From assembly GCA_000514715.1 (NCBI GenBank), contig AZWL01000001.1:186-64185 (forward strand): 64,000 nucleotides of DNA, read 5' to 3'. Below, in pieces: positions 24,684 through 33,105 of the stretch (position 1 is its first letter; each line of letters starts with the position of its first letter). The translations under genes were made by a program, and so were the position numbers. The notes under the pieces were generated by a model, which made no database searches, was not told where the DNA came from, and saw nothing but the letters and a program-made list of their open reading frames with translations. This DNA is from Streptomyces sp. CNH099. GTDB taxonomy: Bacteria; Actinomycetota; Actinomycetes; Streptomycetales; Streptomycetaceae.

Positions 24684-26063
24684 ATGTCACGTGCGATATC
24701 CCTGGACGGCGTCACCAAGATCTACGAGCGCGGCATCCGGGCGGTGGACCACTTCTCGCTCGACATCGAGCCGGGCGAGTTCGTGGTCCTGCTCGGCCCC
24801 TCCGGATGCGGCAAGTCCACCGTGCTGCGGATGATCGCCGGACTGGAGACGGTCACCGAGGGGCGGTTGCTGCTCGACGGCGAGGACGCCGCCGACCTGG
24901 CGCCCGGGCAGCGCGGCATGGCCATGGTGTTCCAGAACTTCGCCCTCTACCCGCGGATGAGCAACCGCGACAACATCGGCTTCCCGCTGAAGCTGGAGGC
25001 CCGCGGCGACGTCGGCCCGCGTGTGGACGCCACCGCCCGGCTGCTGGGGATCGAGGACCTGCTCGACCGCTATCCCGCGCAGCTCTCCGGCGGCGAGCGG
25101 CAGCGCGTCGCGATCGGCCGGGCGATCTCCCGGGAGCCCACCGCGTTCCTGATGGACGAGCCGCTGTCCAACATCGACGCCAAGCTGCGCAACCACCTGC
25201 GCGCCGAAGTCGCCCGGCTCAACCGGGAGCTGGCGGTCACCACGGTCTACGTCACCCACGACCAGGCCGAGGCGATGTCGCTCGGCGACCGCGTCGCCGT
25301 GATGCGCGACGGCGTGCTGCAGCAGGTGGGCTCGCCGCGCGAGGCGTACGCGCGGCCCAGGAACGTCTTCGTCGCCGCGTTCATCGGCACGCCGCGGATC
25401 AACCTCCTCGAAGCCGTCGTGCACGCTCCGCTCCCCGGCCGGATGACCATCGAGCTGGGCCGGCAGCGCCTGGTGCTCCCCGACTCCCTCTCCCCCGACC
25501 ACCAGATGCTGCGCATCCAGCAGGGCCGGCCGGTGATCGTCGGGCTGCGCTCCGAGGCCGTGCGCATCGCCCGGCCGTCGCTCGCGCGCGCGGGCGAGTG
25601 CGCGATGAGCGGCATCGTGGAGCACGTGGAGTACCTGGGCCACGAGGCGCTGCTGCACCTGAACACCGGCTCGCGCGCGGCCGTCGTACCGGCGCTGGAA
25701 GGCCCCCGGACGGACGCAGCGCCCGGCCACCGCAAGAGCAAGGAGGGCACGGTCCTCGGGCGGCTGCGCGACCGGGCGATGGCCCACCTGCAGAGCTTCG
25801 GCCAGGGCGGGGAGGGCGAGAGGAACGGGCGGGCGCCCGTGGGGGTGCTGGAGTCGCCCCCGATGCCGGCCGCCCCGCCGCAGAGCGCCGAGCGCGCCGC
25901 GATCGCCGGCGGCGACCTCGTCGTCCGGACCGGCCCCGACGTCCAGGTCCGGCCCGGCACCCAGGTGCCGCTGCTGATCGACCTGGAGCATCTGTTCGTC
26001 TTCGACCAGCAGGGCCGCCGCGTGTGTCCCGCGCCCGCGCACCAGCCGCGGCTCGACGAGTGA
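24684..26063 (+). CDS. Orphan MalK/UgpC-type ABC ATPase with enlarged C-terminal domain
   Basis: A 459-residue ABC ATPase of the carbohydrate-uptake (CUT1) group. Walker A is GPSGCGKST (residues 38-46), signature LSGGE (134-138), Walker B FLMDEPLSNID, H-loop VYVTHDQAEAMS. A C-terminal TOBE/regulatory domain follows, but it is about 80-90 residues longer than usual, with a charged, Pro-rich insertion (around residues 345-420; includes KSKEGTVLGRLRDRAMAH). No permease or binding protein is adjacent. It could serve permeases elsewhere, such as the ATPase-less polyol importer 10 kb upstream, though the canonical MsiK is shorter. The ATG lacks a clear ribosome site. Confidence 0.88.
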   Translation: MSRAISLDGVTKIYERGIRAVDHFSLDIEPGEFVVLLGPSGCGKSTVLRMIAGLETVTEGRLLLDGEDAADLAPGQRGMAMVFQNFALYPRMSNRDNIGFPLKLEARGDVGPRVDATARLLGIEDLLDRYPAQLSGGERQRVAIGRAISREPTAFLMDEPLSNIDAKLRNHLRAEVARLNRELAVTTVYVTHDQAEAMSLGDRVAVMRDGVLQQVGSPREAYARPRNVFVAAFIGTPRINLLEAVVHAPLPGRMTIELGRQRLVLPDSLSPDHQMLRIQQGRPVIVGLRSEAVRIARPSLARAGECAMSGIVEHVEYLGHEALLHLNTGSRAAVVPALEGPRTDAAPGHRKSKEGTVLGRLRDRAMAHLQSFGQGGEGERNGRAPVGVLESPPMPAAPPQSAERAAIAGGDLVVRTGPDVQVRPGTQVPLLIDLEHLFVFDQQGRRVCPAPAHQPRLDE

Positions 26064-26178
26064 CGCCGCCACTCGGGTGAGCCCGGGTCAAATCACCCAA
26101 TTGCCCCTTTTATTCGGTAGATCACACTGCCAGGCTGGCACCCAACCTCTGACGGCTCCGTCGCCCCTGGAGATTTCC

Positions 26179-26373
26179 GTGATTCTGTCGATCTCAGGCG
26201 TTGTCCTCCTGGGAGTCATCGTCTTCCTGTTCTTCCGCAAGGACGGGCTGAAGCCGTCCCATGCCATCGTCTGCGCCCTCTTCGGGTTCTACTTGGCGGG
26301 CACCGCGATCGCCCCCAGCATCAAGGCCGGCGGTCAGAGCCTGGCGAGCCTGCTGGGCGGCATCAAGATCTAG
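26179..26373 (+). CDS. Small two-helix membrane protein
   Basis: A 64-residue hydrophobic protein: helix one ISGVVLLGVIVFLFF, a short charged loop (RKDGLKPSH), helix two AIVCALFGFYLAGTAIA, then a short tail. The GTG start is preceded by GGAG. It lies 48 bases before an FtsK-like gene in the same direction. Similar small membrane proteins sit beside FtsK/SpoIIIE-like ATPase genes in Streptomyces chromosomes and mobile elements, so the two may act together. Its function is unknown. Confidence 0.78.
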   Translation: MILSISGVVLLGVIVFLFFRKDGLKPSHAIVCALFGFYLAGTAIAPSIKAGGQSLASLLGGIKI

Positions 26374-26421
26374 GGCCCGGGCGCACCGGCGTCCCGCACC
26401 CAGGACACGGAGACCCGACGT

Positions 26422-27990
26422 ATGCGACGACGACCGTTCGCCCGGATCACCGGCGCCGGCCGCGGGCCGGCCGGGACGGCGGCGGGCGGCGCCGCGGACG
26501 TGCTGCGGCCGGTGGCCGTGCTCGCCCGCGGCACCGCCCGGCTGGCCGTCGCCGCCCGGCGGCGCTGGAGTGCGACCCCGCCGGAGCGGCGGGGGCCGAC
26601 GGCGTTCCTCGCCGGCGCCCTGCTGCTGACGGTGTACCTGCTGCCGTACGGGCCGCTGGCCGCCGGCGCCGCGCTGCTGGCGGCGGCGATGTGGGCCGGC
26701 CGCGGCCGGCCGGCGCAGGAACCGGAGGGGGACGAGGACGCGGCGGCGCGGCGGGAGGAGCGGCTCGCGGCGCTGTACCAGGCGCTGGTGCCGTACTTCT
26801 CCTCCCCCGACGACCCGCATCCGCTCTACGCCCACGAGGGCGACGTCGAGCAGGCATTCGGCGACGCGGAGTTCGACGGCGACGGCCGGCTGACCGCGCT
26901 GCGGCTGCGCTACCCGCCGTACTTCCGCGACGGCGAGCCGGAGGCCCGGGCACGCATCGAACAGCTGCTGTACGCCAAGTGCGGGCGCGGCCGCGAGTAC
27001 CTCTTCACGTGGCACGAGGACGACAACCGTCTCGACCTCGCCGTCCTCGACCCGCTGCCCACCGACATCGGGGCGCAGCCCTACGTCACCGCGCAGGGCG
27101 AGTCGGTGCTCGGCTTCACCGACGGGGCGGGCGTACGGCGGACGCTCCCGGTGCACGCCGGGAGCGGCGACCGGGACGAGCCGCCGGTGCTGTGGCGCAC
27201 CGGCCCGCGCTCCACCGAGCCGCACCTGCTCGCCCTCGGCCAGCCCGGCACGGGCACGACGACGCTGCTGCGGTCGCTGGCGCTGCAGGCGCTGCCGCAC
27301 GGCGAGGTGCTGGTGGTCGACGGCGGCTCGGCCGGCGAGTACGGCTTCCTGGCGGGGCGGCCCGGGGTGCTGGCGGTGGAGTCCACGGTGGGCGGCGCGC
27401 TGGCGCTGCTGCGCTGGGCGGCGGAGGAGACGGAGCGCCGGCTGCTGCGCCCGGCGCCCGGGGCCGGCGGCGGCAGCGGGGTCGGGGGCGGCGCGGCGGA
27501 CGGCGGACGGGCGGCGCCGCGGCCGCTGTGGGTCGTCGTGGACCGGCCGGCGGCGCTGACCCACCTGGCCGCCGCGGGCGGCCGGGAGGACCCCCAGCGG
27601 CTGCTGGAGGTGCCGCTGCGGCACGGCCGGGCGGCGAACATCACGGTGGTGGTGGCGGACCAGTTCGACTGCGCGGCGTTCCTCGGCGCCGCCGTACGCG
27701 AGCACACCCGCGCCCGCGTCGTGCTGGGCCCTGCCTCGGCGGGGCAGGTCGAGTCCGTACTCGGCGCCCCGCCGCACACCACCCCGGTGTACGACGTCCC
27801 GCCGGGGCGCGGCTACGTCCGGCTCGGCGAGGGCCCGGTGCACCGGCTGCAGGTGCCCGCGACGCCGGACCCGCACCACCGCGAGACGCCGGAGGCGCTG
27901 CGGCGGGCGGTGCTGGACCTGCTGCCGCAGCCGCCGCCCGCGGGCGCCGCGGAGGGCGCCGCCGCCGACGTGGAGCGCGTCAGGCGATGA
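26422..27990 (+). CDS. FtsK/SpoIIIE-like membrane protein with degenerate Walker A motif
   Basis: A 522-residue protein with an N-terminal membrane hairpin (roughly residues 60-95) and a RecA-like C-terminal domain. The P-loop position reads GQPGTGTTT (residues 273-281): the glycines and Thr/Ser are kept, but the invariant Lys is Thr. The Walker B-like strand WVVVDRPAA lacks the usual acidic pair. The lack of both makes classical ATP-driven DNA pumping doubtful; nucleotide binding or a structural role is possible. It follows a small two-helix membrane protein. Its last 11 bases overlap the convergent MocR gene. Confidence 0.8.
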   Translation: MRRRPFARITGAGRGPAGTAAGGAADVLRPVAVLARGTARLAVAARRRWSATPPERRGPTAFLAGALLLTVYLLPYGPLAAGAALLAAAMWAGRGRPAQEPEGDEDAAARREERLAALYQALVPYFSSPDDPHPLYAHEGDVEQAFGDAEFDGDGRLTALRLRYPPYFRDGEPEARARIEQLLYAKCGRGREYLFTWHEDDNRLDLAVLDPLPTDIGAQPYVTAQGESVLGFTDGAGVRRTLPVHAGSGDRDEPPVLWRTGPRSTEPHLLALGQPGTGTTTLLRSLALQALPHGEVLVVDGGSAGEYGFLAGRPGVLAVESTVGGALALLRWAAEETERRLLRPAPGAGGGSGVGGGAADGGRAAPRPLWVVVDRPAALTHLAAAGGREDPQRLLEVPLRHGRAANITVVVADQFDCAAFLGAAVREHTRARVVLGPASAGQVESVLGAPPHTTPVYDVPPGRGYVRLGEGPVHRLQVPATPDPHHRETPEALRRAVLDLLPQPPPAGAAEGAAADVERVRR

Positions 27991-29491
27991 ACGCCCCCGC
28001 CGGCTCCGCCGCCGCGGGCCCGCCGCCCTCGGCCACCGCACGGGCCGCCGCGGCCAGCCGGCCGACCGCCTCGTCGGCGACCGCTCCGGTGACGGTGAAC
28101 GGCAGCCGCACGTACCCCTCGAAGGCTCCGCCGACGCCGAACCGCGGGCCGGAGGGGATCCGTACGCCCACGCGCTCGCCCGCCTCGGCGATCCGCGAGC
28201 CGGACAGCCCGCCCGCGCGCACCCACAGCGTCAGCCCGCCGTGCGGCACCGCGTACTCCCAGCCGGGCAGGTGCCGCCTGAGGGCGGAGACGATCGCGTC
28301 CCGGTTGGCGCGGGCCTGGGAGCGGCGCAGGCCGGTGGCCGCGGCCCAGCCGCCGCCCTCCAGCAGCCAGGTGGTGGCCAGCTGCTCCACGACCGGCGAG
28401 CCGAGGTCGGCGTAGGCGCGGGCGGAGACCAGGCTGCGGATCACCTCCGGGGCGGCGCGCACCCAGCCGATGCGCAGCCCCGCCCAGAACGCCTTGCTGG
28501 CCGAGCCGACGGTGACGACGGTGGAGCCCGCCGGGTCGTACGAGGCGACGGGGCGGGGCGCCTCGTCGGTGTCGTCGAGGCGGAGTTCGGCCATCGTCTC
28601 GTCGGCGACGACCACGGTGCCGGCGCGCCGGGCGGCGGCCACGAGCGCGCGGCGCTGGTCGTCGCCGGCGAGGGCGCCGGTGGGGTTGTGGTAGTCGGCG
28701 ATGACGTACGCCAGCCGCGGGGCGGTGTCGCGCAGCGTCTGCCGCCAGGTCTCGACGTCCCAGCCGGTCAGCCCCTCGCCCATCGCCACGGGTACGAGCC
28801 GGGCGCCGTCCTCGCGCATGAGCTGCAGGATGTTGGCGTAGCTCGGCGAGTCCACGGCGATGCGCTCGCCGCGGCCGGCGAACAGCCGGCAGATGGCGGT
28901 CATCGCGCCCATCGCGCCCGTCGTGATCATGATCTGCTCGGGCATGGTCGGCACCCCGCGGGCGGTGTACCGCTCGGCGATGGCCGCACGCAGGCCGGGC
29001 AGCCCGGCCGGGTAGTCGCCGTGGGTGTGGGCGTAGAGCGGGAGCTGCTCCAGCGCGCCGTGCATGGCGCGGGTGAGCCACGGCTCGGGGGCGGGCAGCG
29101 CGGCGCAGCCGAGGTCGATCATCGAGCCGGTGGCGTCCGGCGGCAGCGGTTCGAGACCGCGGGTGGGCAGCGGGTGCCCGGCCGGCACGGAGGTCCAGCT
29201 GCCGGCGCCGCGGCGCGACTCCAGGAAGCCGGCCGCGCGCAGGTGCTCGTACGCCGCGGCGATGGTGGTGCGGCTGACGCCGAGGGCGGCGGCCAGCTCG
29301 CGTTCGGCGGGCAGCCGGGTGGCCACCGCGACGCGGCCTTCGAGCACGAGCAGGCGCACGCCGTCGGCCAGCGAGCGGTACGCGGGCACGCGGCGGCCGG
29401 CCCGGCCCGCGGCCACGGCGCCCGCGCTCTCCTGCGACCGCAGCAGCCGCGCCAGCTGAACCGCACCGACAGCCGATGTCCATTCCGCCAT
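27980..29491 (-). CDS. MocR-family regulator (GntR DNA-binding domain fused to aminotransferase-like domain)
   Basis: A 503-residue PLP-dependent regulator. A GntR winged helix spans about residues 40-110 (LPAERELAAALGVSRTTIAA, LRAAGFLESRRGAGSW). A fold-type I aminotransferase domain follows, with the PLP lysine in VGSASKAFWAGLRIGW and the cofactor-binding YHNPTGALA and ADETMAELRL. Such proteins sense amino acids or vitamin B6 and do not transaminate. The ATG at 29491 begins MAEWTSAVGA. It is divergent from a YczE-type membrane protein, the arrangement described for the YczR subgroup of MocR regulators, and exact direct repeats lie between them. Confidence 0.9.
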   Translation of the reverse strand: MAEWTSAVGAVQLARLLRSQESAGAVAAGRAGRRVPAYRSLADGVRLLVLEGRVAVATRLPAERELAAALGVSRTTIAAAYEHLRAAGFLESRRGAGSWTSVPAGHPLPTRGLEPLPPDATGSMIDLGCAALPAPEPWLTRAMHGALEQLPLYAHTHGDYPAGLPGLRAAIAERYTARGVPTMPEQIMITTGAMGAMTAICRLFAGRGERIAVDSPSYANILQLMREDGARLVPVAMGEGLTGWDVETWRQTLRDTAPRLAYVIADYHNPTGALAGDDQRRALVAAARRAGTVVVADETMAELRLDDTDEAPRPVASYDPAGSTVVTVGSASKAFWAGLRIGWVRAAPEVIRSLVSARAYADLGSPVVEQLATTWLLEGGGWAAATGLRRSQARANRDAIVSALRRHLPGWEYAVPHGGLTLWVRAGGLSGSRIAEAGERVGVRIPSGPRFGVGGAFEGYVRLPFTVTGAVADEAVGRLAAAARAVAEGGGPAAAEPAGAFIA

Positions 29492-29496
29492 AGCGA

Positions 29497-29547
29497 CCAG
29501 TCCACCTCTCCCCGATTGGCCATACCTCCTGCATATCTCCAGTCCAC
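29497..29547. promoter_or_regulatory. Direct repeat CCAGTCCAC x2, probable MocR operator
   Basis: CCAGTCCAC occurs exactly at 29497-29505 and 29539-29547, 42 bp apart (about four helical turns), in the 100-base gap between the divergent regulator and membrane-protein genes. MocR regulators are known to bind direct repeats. The assignment is by position and pattern. Confidence 0.6.
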
Positions 29548-29591
29548 ATAGTGGCACGCAGCCATCCAACAGGACCAGAGGGGAGCCAGTC

Positions 29592-30251
29592 TTGTCGCGC
29601 TCGGAGGGATCTCGTACGGCCCGCAGACTCACGCACCTGTACGTCGGCCTGGTGCTGTACGGGCTCAGCTGCGCGCTGATGGTGCGCGCCGGCGTCGGGC
29701 TCGACCCGTGGGACACCTTCCACCAGGGGCTCGGCAGGCAGACCGGGTGGTCGATGGGGGTGGCGACGATCGTGGTCGGCGCCGCGGTGCTGCTGCTGTG
29801 GATCCCGATCCGGCAGCGGCCGGGGCTCGGCACGGTCTCCAACGTGGTGGTGATCGGGCTCGCCATGGACGCCTCGCTGGCGGTGCTGCCGGACGTGCAC
29901 GGCCTGGCCCTGCAGATCCCGCAGATGCTCGCCGGGGTCGCCCTCAACGGCGTGGCCACCGGCCTGTACCTGTCCGCCCGTTACGGCCCGGGCCCCCGCG
30001 ACGGCCTGATGACCGGGCTGCACCGGCGCACCGGGCTGTCCGTCCGGCTGGTACGCACCCTGATCGAGATCTCCGTGCTGGCCTCCGGCTGGGCGCTGGG
30101 CGGCGCGGTCGGCGCCGGCACGGTCGTCTACGCCCTGGCGATCGGCCCGCTGGCCCAGTACTTCATGCGCGTCTTCGCCGTTCCGCAGCCGGCGCCGGCG
30201 GGGCCGGAGCCCGTTTCCGGGGCGGAGTGTGACGCGACACCCGCGAGGTGA
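29592..30251 (+). CDS. YczE/YitT-family membrane protein
   Basis: A 219-residue integral membrane protein with about five hydrophobic helices. The conserved opening LYGLSCALMVRAGVGLDPWD is typical of the YczE/YyaS group, as is the later GPGPRDGLMTGLHRRTG. The TTG start follows GGGAGCC. Function is unknown, but the family is repeatedly found divergent from MocR-type regulators, as here, and is suspected to export or import the regulator's effector. Confidence 0.88.
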   Translation: MSRSEGSRTARRLTHLYVGLVLYGLSCALMVRAGVGLDPWDTFHQGLGRQTGWSMGVATIVVGAAVLLLWIPIRQRPGLGTVSNVVVIGLAMDASLAVLPDVHGLALQIPQMLAGVALNGVATGLYLSARYGPGPRDGLMTGLHRRTGLSVRLVRTLIEISVLASGWALGGAVGAGTVVYALAIGPLAQYFMRVFAVPQPAPAGPEPVSGAECDATPAR

Positions 30252-30425
30252 ATTATGTGCGGCCTGCCGCGGGGCGGTAGTGTACGCCTCCGGCTCGGCA
30301 GGCGGACCGTTACAGCATGCAGTGAGATGAAATCAGCCGGTGACATCTCCGTCACACGTGACAAAGCGGACGCCTGTGGGTAGAAGCAATGGGGCGGCAC
30401 GACGGGCGACGCATGTCCCGGAACG

Positions 30426-30451
30426 GGAATCTTCATCGCCGACCGGACGTT
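30426..30451 (+). promoter_or_regulatory. SigR-type promoter of rbpA (GGAAT-N18-GTT)
   Basis: GGAAT at 30426-30430 and GTT at 30449-30451 with exactly 18 bases between them match the SigR consensus of Streptomyces. rbpA is an established member of the SigR (disulfide-stress) regulon in S. coelicolor. The start codon is 63 bases further on. Confidence 0.85.
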
Positions 30452-30513
30452 GACCGGATGACGACGACAGCGACACCTGTCCTGTGGGCGACAAGCCCGG
30501 GAGGCAACGATTC

Positions 30514-30888
30514 ATGAGTGAGCGAGCTCTTCGCGGCACGCGGCTCGTGGTGACCAGCTACGAGACGGACCGCGGCATCGACCTGGCCCCGCGCCAGGCG
30601 GTGGAGTACGCATGCCAGAACGGCCATCGGTTCGAGATGCCGTTCTCGGTCGAGGCGGAGATCCCGCCGGAGTGGGAGTGCAAGACGTGCGGCGCGCAGG
30701 CGCTGCTCGTCGACGGCGAGGGACCGGAGGAGAAGAAGGTCAAGCCCGCCCGCACGCACTGGGACATGCTCATGGAGCGGCGCACCCGCGACGAGCTCGA
30801 AGAGGTCCTGGCCGAGCGGCTCGCGGTGCTGCGCTCCGGCGCGATGAACATCGCCGTGCATCCGCGCGACAGCCGCAAGTCGGCCTGA
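30514..30888 (+). CDS. rbpA: RNA polymerase-binding protein RbpA
   Basis: A 124-residue actinobacterial transcription factor that binds the sigma subunit and RNA polymerase and stabilises promoter open complexes formed with the principal sigma factor. The sequence is nearly that of S. coelicolor RbpA: SYETDRGIDLAPRQAVEYAC, EIPPEWECKTCGAQALL, HWDMLMERRTRDELEEVL and the final AVHPRDSRKSA. The ATG at 30514 is chosen over an earlier GTG because GGGAGG lies upstream and homologues begin MSERALRGTR. A SigR-type promoter precedes it and a large hairpin follows. Confidence 0.97.
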   Translation: MSERALRGTRLVVTSYETDRGIDLAPRQAVEYACQNGHRFEMPFSVEAEIPPEWECKTCGAQALLVDGEGPEEKKVKPARTHWDMLMERRTRDELEEVLAERLAVLRSGAMNIAVHPRDSRKSA

Positions 30889-30913
30889 GACGCGGCACCG
30901 CTTCCGGACGAAC

Positions 30914-30974
30914 GGCATCCGCAAGGGCCCGTACCGCACCCGCCCGTGGTGTGGAACGGGCCCTTACGGATGCC
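30914..30974. terminator. Large bidirectional hairpin after rbpA
   Basis: GGCATCCG-C-AAGGGCCCGT (30914-30932) pairs with ACGGGCCCTT-A-CGGATGCC (30956-30974): a 19-bp stem with one mismatch and a 23-base loop. It separates rbpA from the convergent fxsA-ppm1 unit. Confidence 0.88.
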
Positions 30975-31089
30975 CGCCCACGGGTGCCCGTCAGACGGGT
31001 CCGCGGCGGCCTGGCGGACCCGCCCGCGGCGGTGACGGCCGCACCCGCGGTGGCCGACGCCGACCGCCCGCCGCGCGCCGGCCGCGGGC

Positions 31090-31707
31090 TCAGCGCCCCT
31101 GCCGCCGGTCCTCGCCGTCGTCCTCCTCGCGTATCACCTCGCCCTGGACCACCTTGCCGTCCGGCCGGCGGATACGCGCCTGCGTGTACACGTGCCCCAG
31201 GTCCCGCCCGGCCGCCGACCGCTCGATCATCCGGGTCGCGCGCCGGCGCACCAGGGCCCGTACCGGCGGCAGCAGCAGGAGCAGCCCCGCGGCGTCCGTG
31301 ACCAGGCCGGGCACCATCAGCAGCAGCCCGGCGAGCATCGTCAGCCCGTTGCCCGAGCCGCGCCCGCGGCCGTCCTCCGGCGGCGGCGCGGCTCCGCTCT
31401 GCTGCTGCTGGAGCTGCTCGGCGAGCGACCGCCAGGCCCGCCGACCGGCCCGCTTGATCACGACCGCGCCGAGGACCAGACCGCCGGCCAGGACCGCGAA
31501 GACGCCCAGGACGCCGGTCTCCGAGGCGAGCATGATCAGCAGCCACAGCTCCAGCAGCGCCCAGGCGGCGACCCCCAGCGGGGCCAGGGTGCGCCCCGGG
31601 CGGCGCCGGCGCGCGGGGCGGCCGGGGCCGCCCGGGGCGCCGGGGCCCGCGCCCCCGCCGTCGGAGCCTGCCGGGTCCTCGTACGGCTGCGGAATGCGAT
31701 CGCTCAT
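31090..31707 (-). CDS. fxsA: FxsA-family membrane protein
   Basis: A 205-residue membrane protein. A cytoplasmic Pro/Gly-rich N-terminus of about 40 residues precedes two hydrophobic hairpins (WALLELWLLIMLASETGVLG with VFAVLAGGLVLGAVVIKRAG, and LTMLAGLLLMVPGLVTDAAG), the hallmark of FxsA/YbbN-type proteins. E. coli FxsA relieves phage T7 exclusion by the F plasmid; the role here is unknown. The stop lies 3 bases downstream of the ppm1 gene in the same direction, so they are co-transcribed. The order rbpA, fxsA, ppm1 is conserved in Streptomyces. Confidence 0.9.
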   Translation of the reverse strand: MSDRIPQPYEDPAGSDGGGAGPGAPGGPGRPARRRRPGRTLAPLGVAAWALLELWLLIMLASETGVLGVFAVLAGGLVLGAVVIKRAGRRAWRSLAEQLQQQQSGAAPPPEDGRGRGSGNGLTMLAGLLLMVPGLVTDAAGLLLLLPPVRALVRRRATRMIERSAAGRDLGHVYTQARIRRPDGKVVQGEVIREEDDGEDRRQGR

Positions 31708-31710
31708 GAC

Positions 31711-32478
31711 TCAAGTGTGCCTGCGGCCGAGAATCCGTCCCATCCGGGACCGTACGCCCCACGCCGGCACCCGCCAGGCCGCCTCGGCGAAGATGTCCTT
31801 GCTCATCTTGGAGTCGCCGCGCTCCCGCTCGACGAAGGTGATCGGCACCTCGACGACGTGGTAGCCGGCCTCGACCACCCGCCGGGCCAGGTCCACCTGG
31901 AAGCAGTACCCCTGCGAGGCGATGTTCCCCAGCCCGATGCCCTCCAGCGTCTCCCGGCGGAACGCGCGGTACCCGCCGGTGACGTCGCGGAGGTGCAGGC
32001 CGAGCCAGATCCGCGAGTACGCGCTGCCGCCCCGGGAGATGAACTCGCGCGACCTGGGCCAGTTGACCACCCGGCCGCCGGGCACCCACCGGGAGCCGAG
32101 CACCAGGTCGGCGCCCTTCAGCGCGGTGAGCAGCCGGGGCAGCTCCTCGGGCCGGTGCGAGCCGTCGGCGTCCATCTCGACCAGCACGCCGTAGCCCTGC
32201 TCCAGGCCCCAGCCGAAGCCGGCCAGGTAGGCGGCGCCGAGGCCCTCCTTGCCCGCCCGGTGCAGCACGTGCACGTGCCCGTCCCCGGCGCTCAGCTCGT
32301 CGGCGAGCTTCCCGGTGCCGTCCGGGCTGTTGTCGTCGACGACCAGGACGTCGGCGGCCGGCACCGCGGTCCGCACCCTGGAGACGATCGACTCGAGGTT
32401 CAGGGCCTCGTTGTACGTCGGGATGATCACCAGGATCCCGCCCAGCGGGCCGTAGCGCCCCTGAACCCCGTCTGTCAC
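31711..32478 (-). CDS. ppm1: Polyprenol-phosphate mannose synthase
   Basis: A 255-residue family GT2 glycosyltransferase that moves mannose from GDP-mannose to polyprenyl phosphate for protein O-mannosylation and lipoglycans. Motifs: IPTYNEALNLESIV, VLVVDDNSPDGTG, the DXD-like VEMDADGSHRPEELP, and LGSRWVPGGRVVNW. It lacks the C-terminal membrane domain found in some dolichol-phosphate mannose synthases. The GTG at 32478 follows GAAGGGA. It lies directly upstream of fxsA on the same strand. Confidence 0.93.
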   Translation of the reverse strand: MTDGVQGRYGPLGGILVIIPTYNEALNLESIVSRVRTAVPAADVLVVDDNSPDGTGKLADELSAGDGHVHVLHRAGKEGLGAAYLAGFGWGLEQGYGVLVEMDADGSHRPEELPRLLTALKGADLVLGSRWVPGGRVVNWPRSREFISRGGSAYSRIWLGLHLRDVTGGYRAFRRETLEGIGLGNIASQGYCFQVDLARRVVEAGYHVVEVPITFVERERGDSKMSKDIFAEAAWRVPAWGVRSRMGRILGRRHT

Positions 32479-33105
32479 TGCCGTCCCTTCCGCAATTCCC
32501 GCTTGGCCCGCCCCCGCGCGCCCACGCGCGCGGAACAGCAGGACGCCCACCATAGCCAGAGCCCTGCCCGGCGCGGCACGGAGGCGGTCCGCAACGGTAC
32601 CCCGGGACGGCGCGAACGGTACCCCGGGCGGTGCCCGGAGAAGCCGCGCGGGACCTACGGACGCGGCGGGGGCGGCGGCAGGAGGGCGGGCGCGGCCGCG
32701 GCCGCTGCGGGTCGGGCCCGGAGCCCTTCGGTCCGACCTGGGACCCGCTGGCTGCGGATCGACCGAGGGCCGTTGTCTACTGAGCGTCCGGGCCCCACCC
32801 GGGGTCACACCAGCCCGACGGATGGCATCCTCCCTCGCCCCCGTGCCGGAGCCCTGGACCTGGCTGCCTGCGATGGTGCGCCGGTGCGGCACACCATCCG
32901 TGGCCCAGAGCGTTCCACGACTGCGCGGAGGTGATCCGGCCGGGCATCCTGTGGTGGACTCGGCCGAAACTACCCGCCGTTGCCCGCGTCGTGTCAACAG
33001 CCGTGTCACCTGTGGCGTTTTGCCGAAGCGGCTGGTCAGTCCCGAAATCAGGCCGCGGTCCCGCGTCCCGGACGGCCTTCGTTCGGCCTATCGAAGATCG
33101 TTAAC
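32479..33105. other. Intergenic region upstream of ppm1
   Basis: About 630 bases with no supportable gene. Open frames through it have poor codon bias. It should contain the leftward promoter for ppm1-fxsA and the end of the amidohydrolase transcript; no convincing hairpin or operator was seen. Confidence 0.5.

Noticed and set aside
31708..33009. N-terminal extension of ppm1 by about 175 residues
   Set aside because: The upstream frame has poor codon bias and low-complexity sequence; the GTG at 32478 with GAAGGGA gives the usual length of the family.
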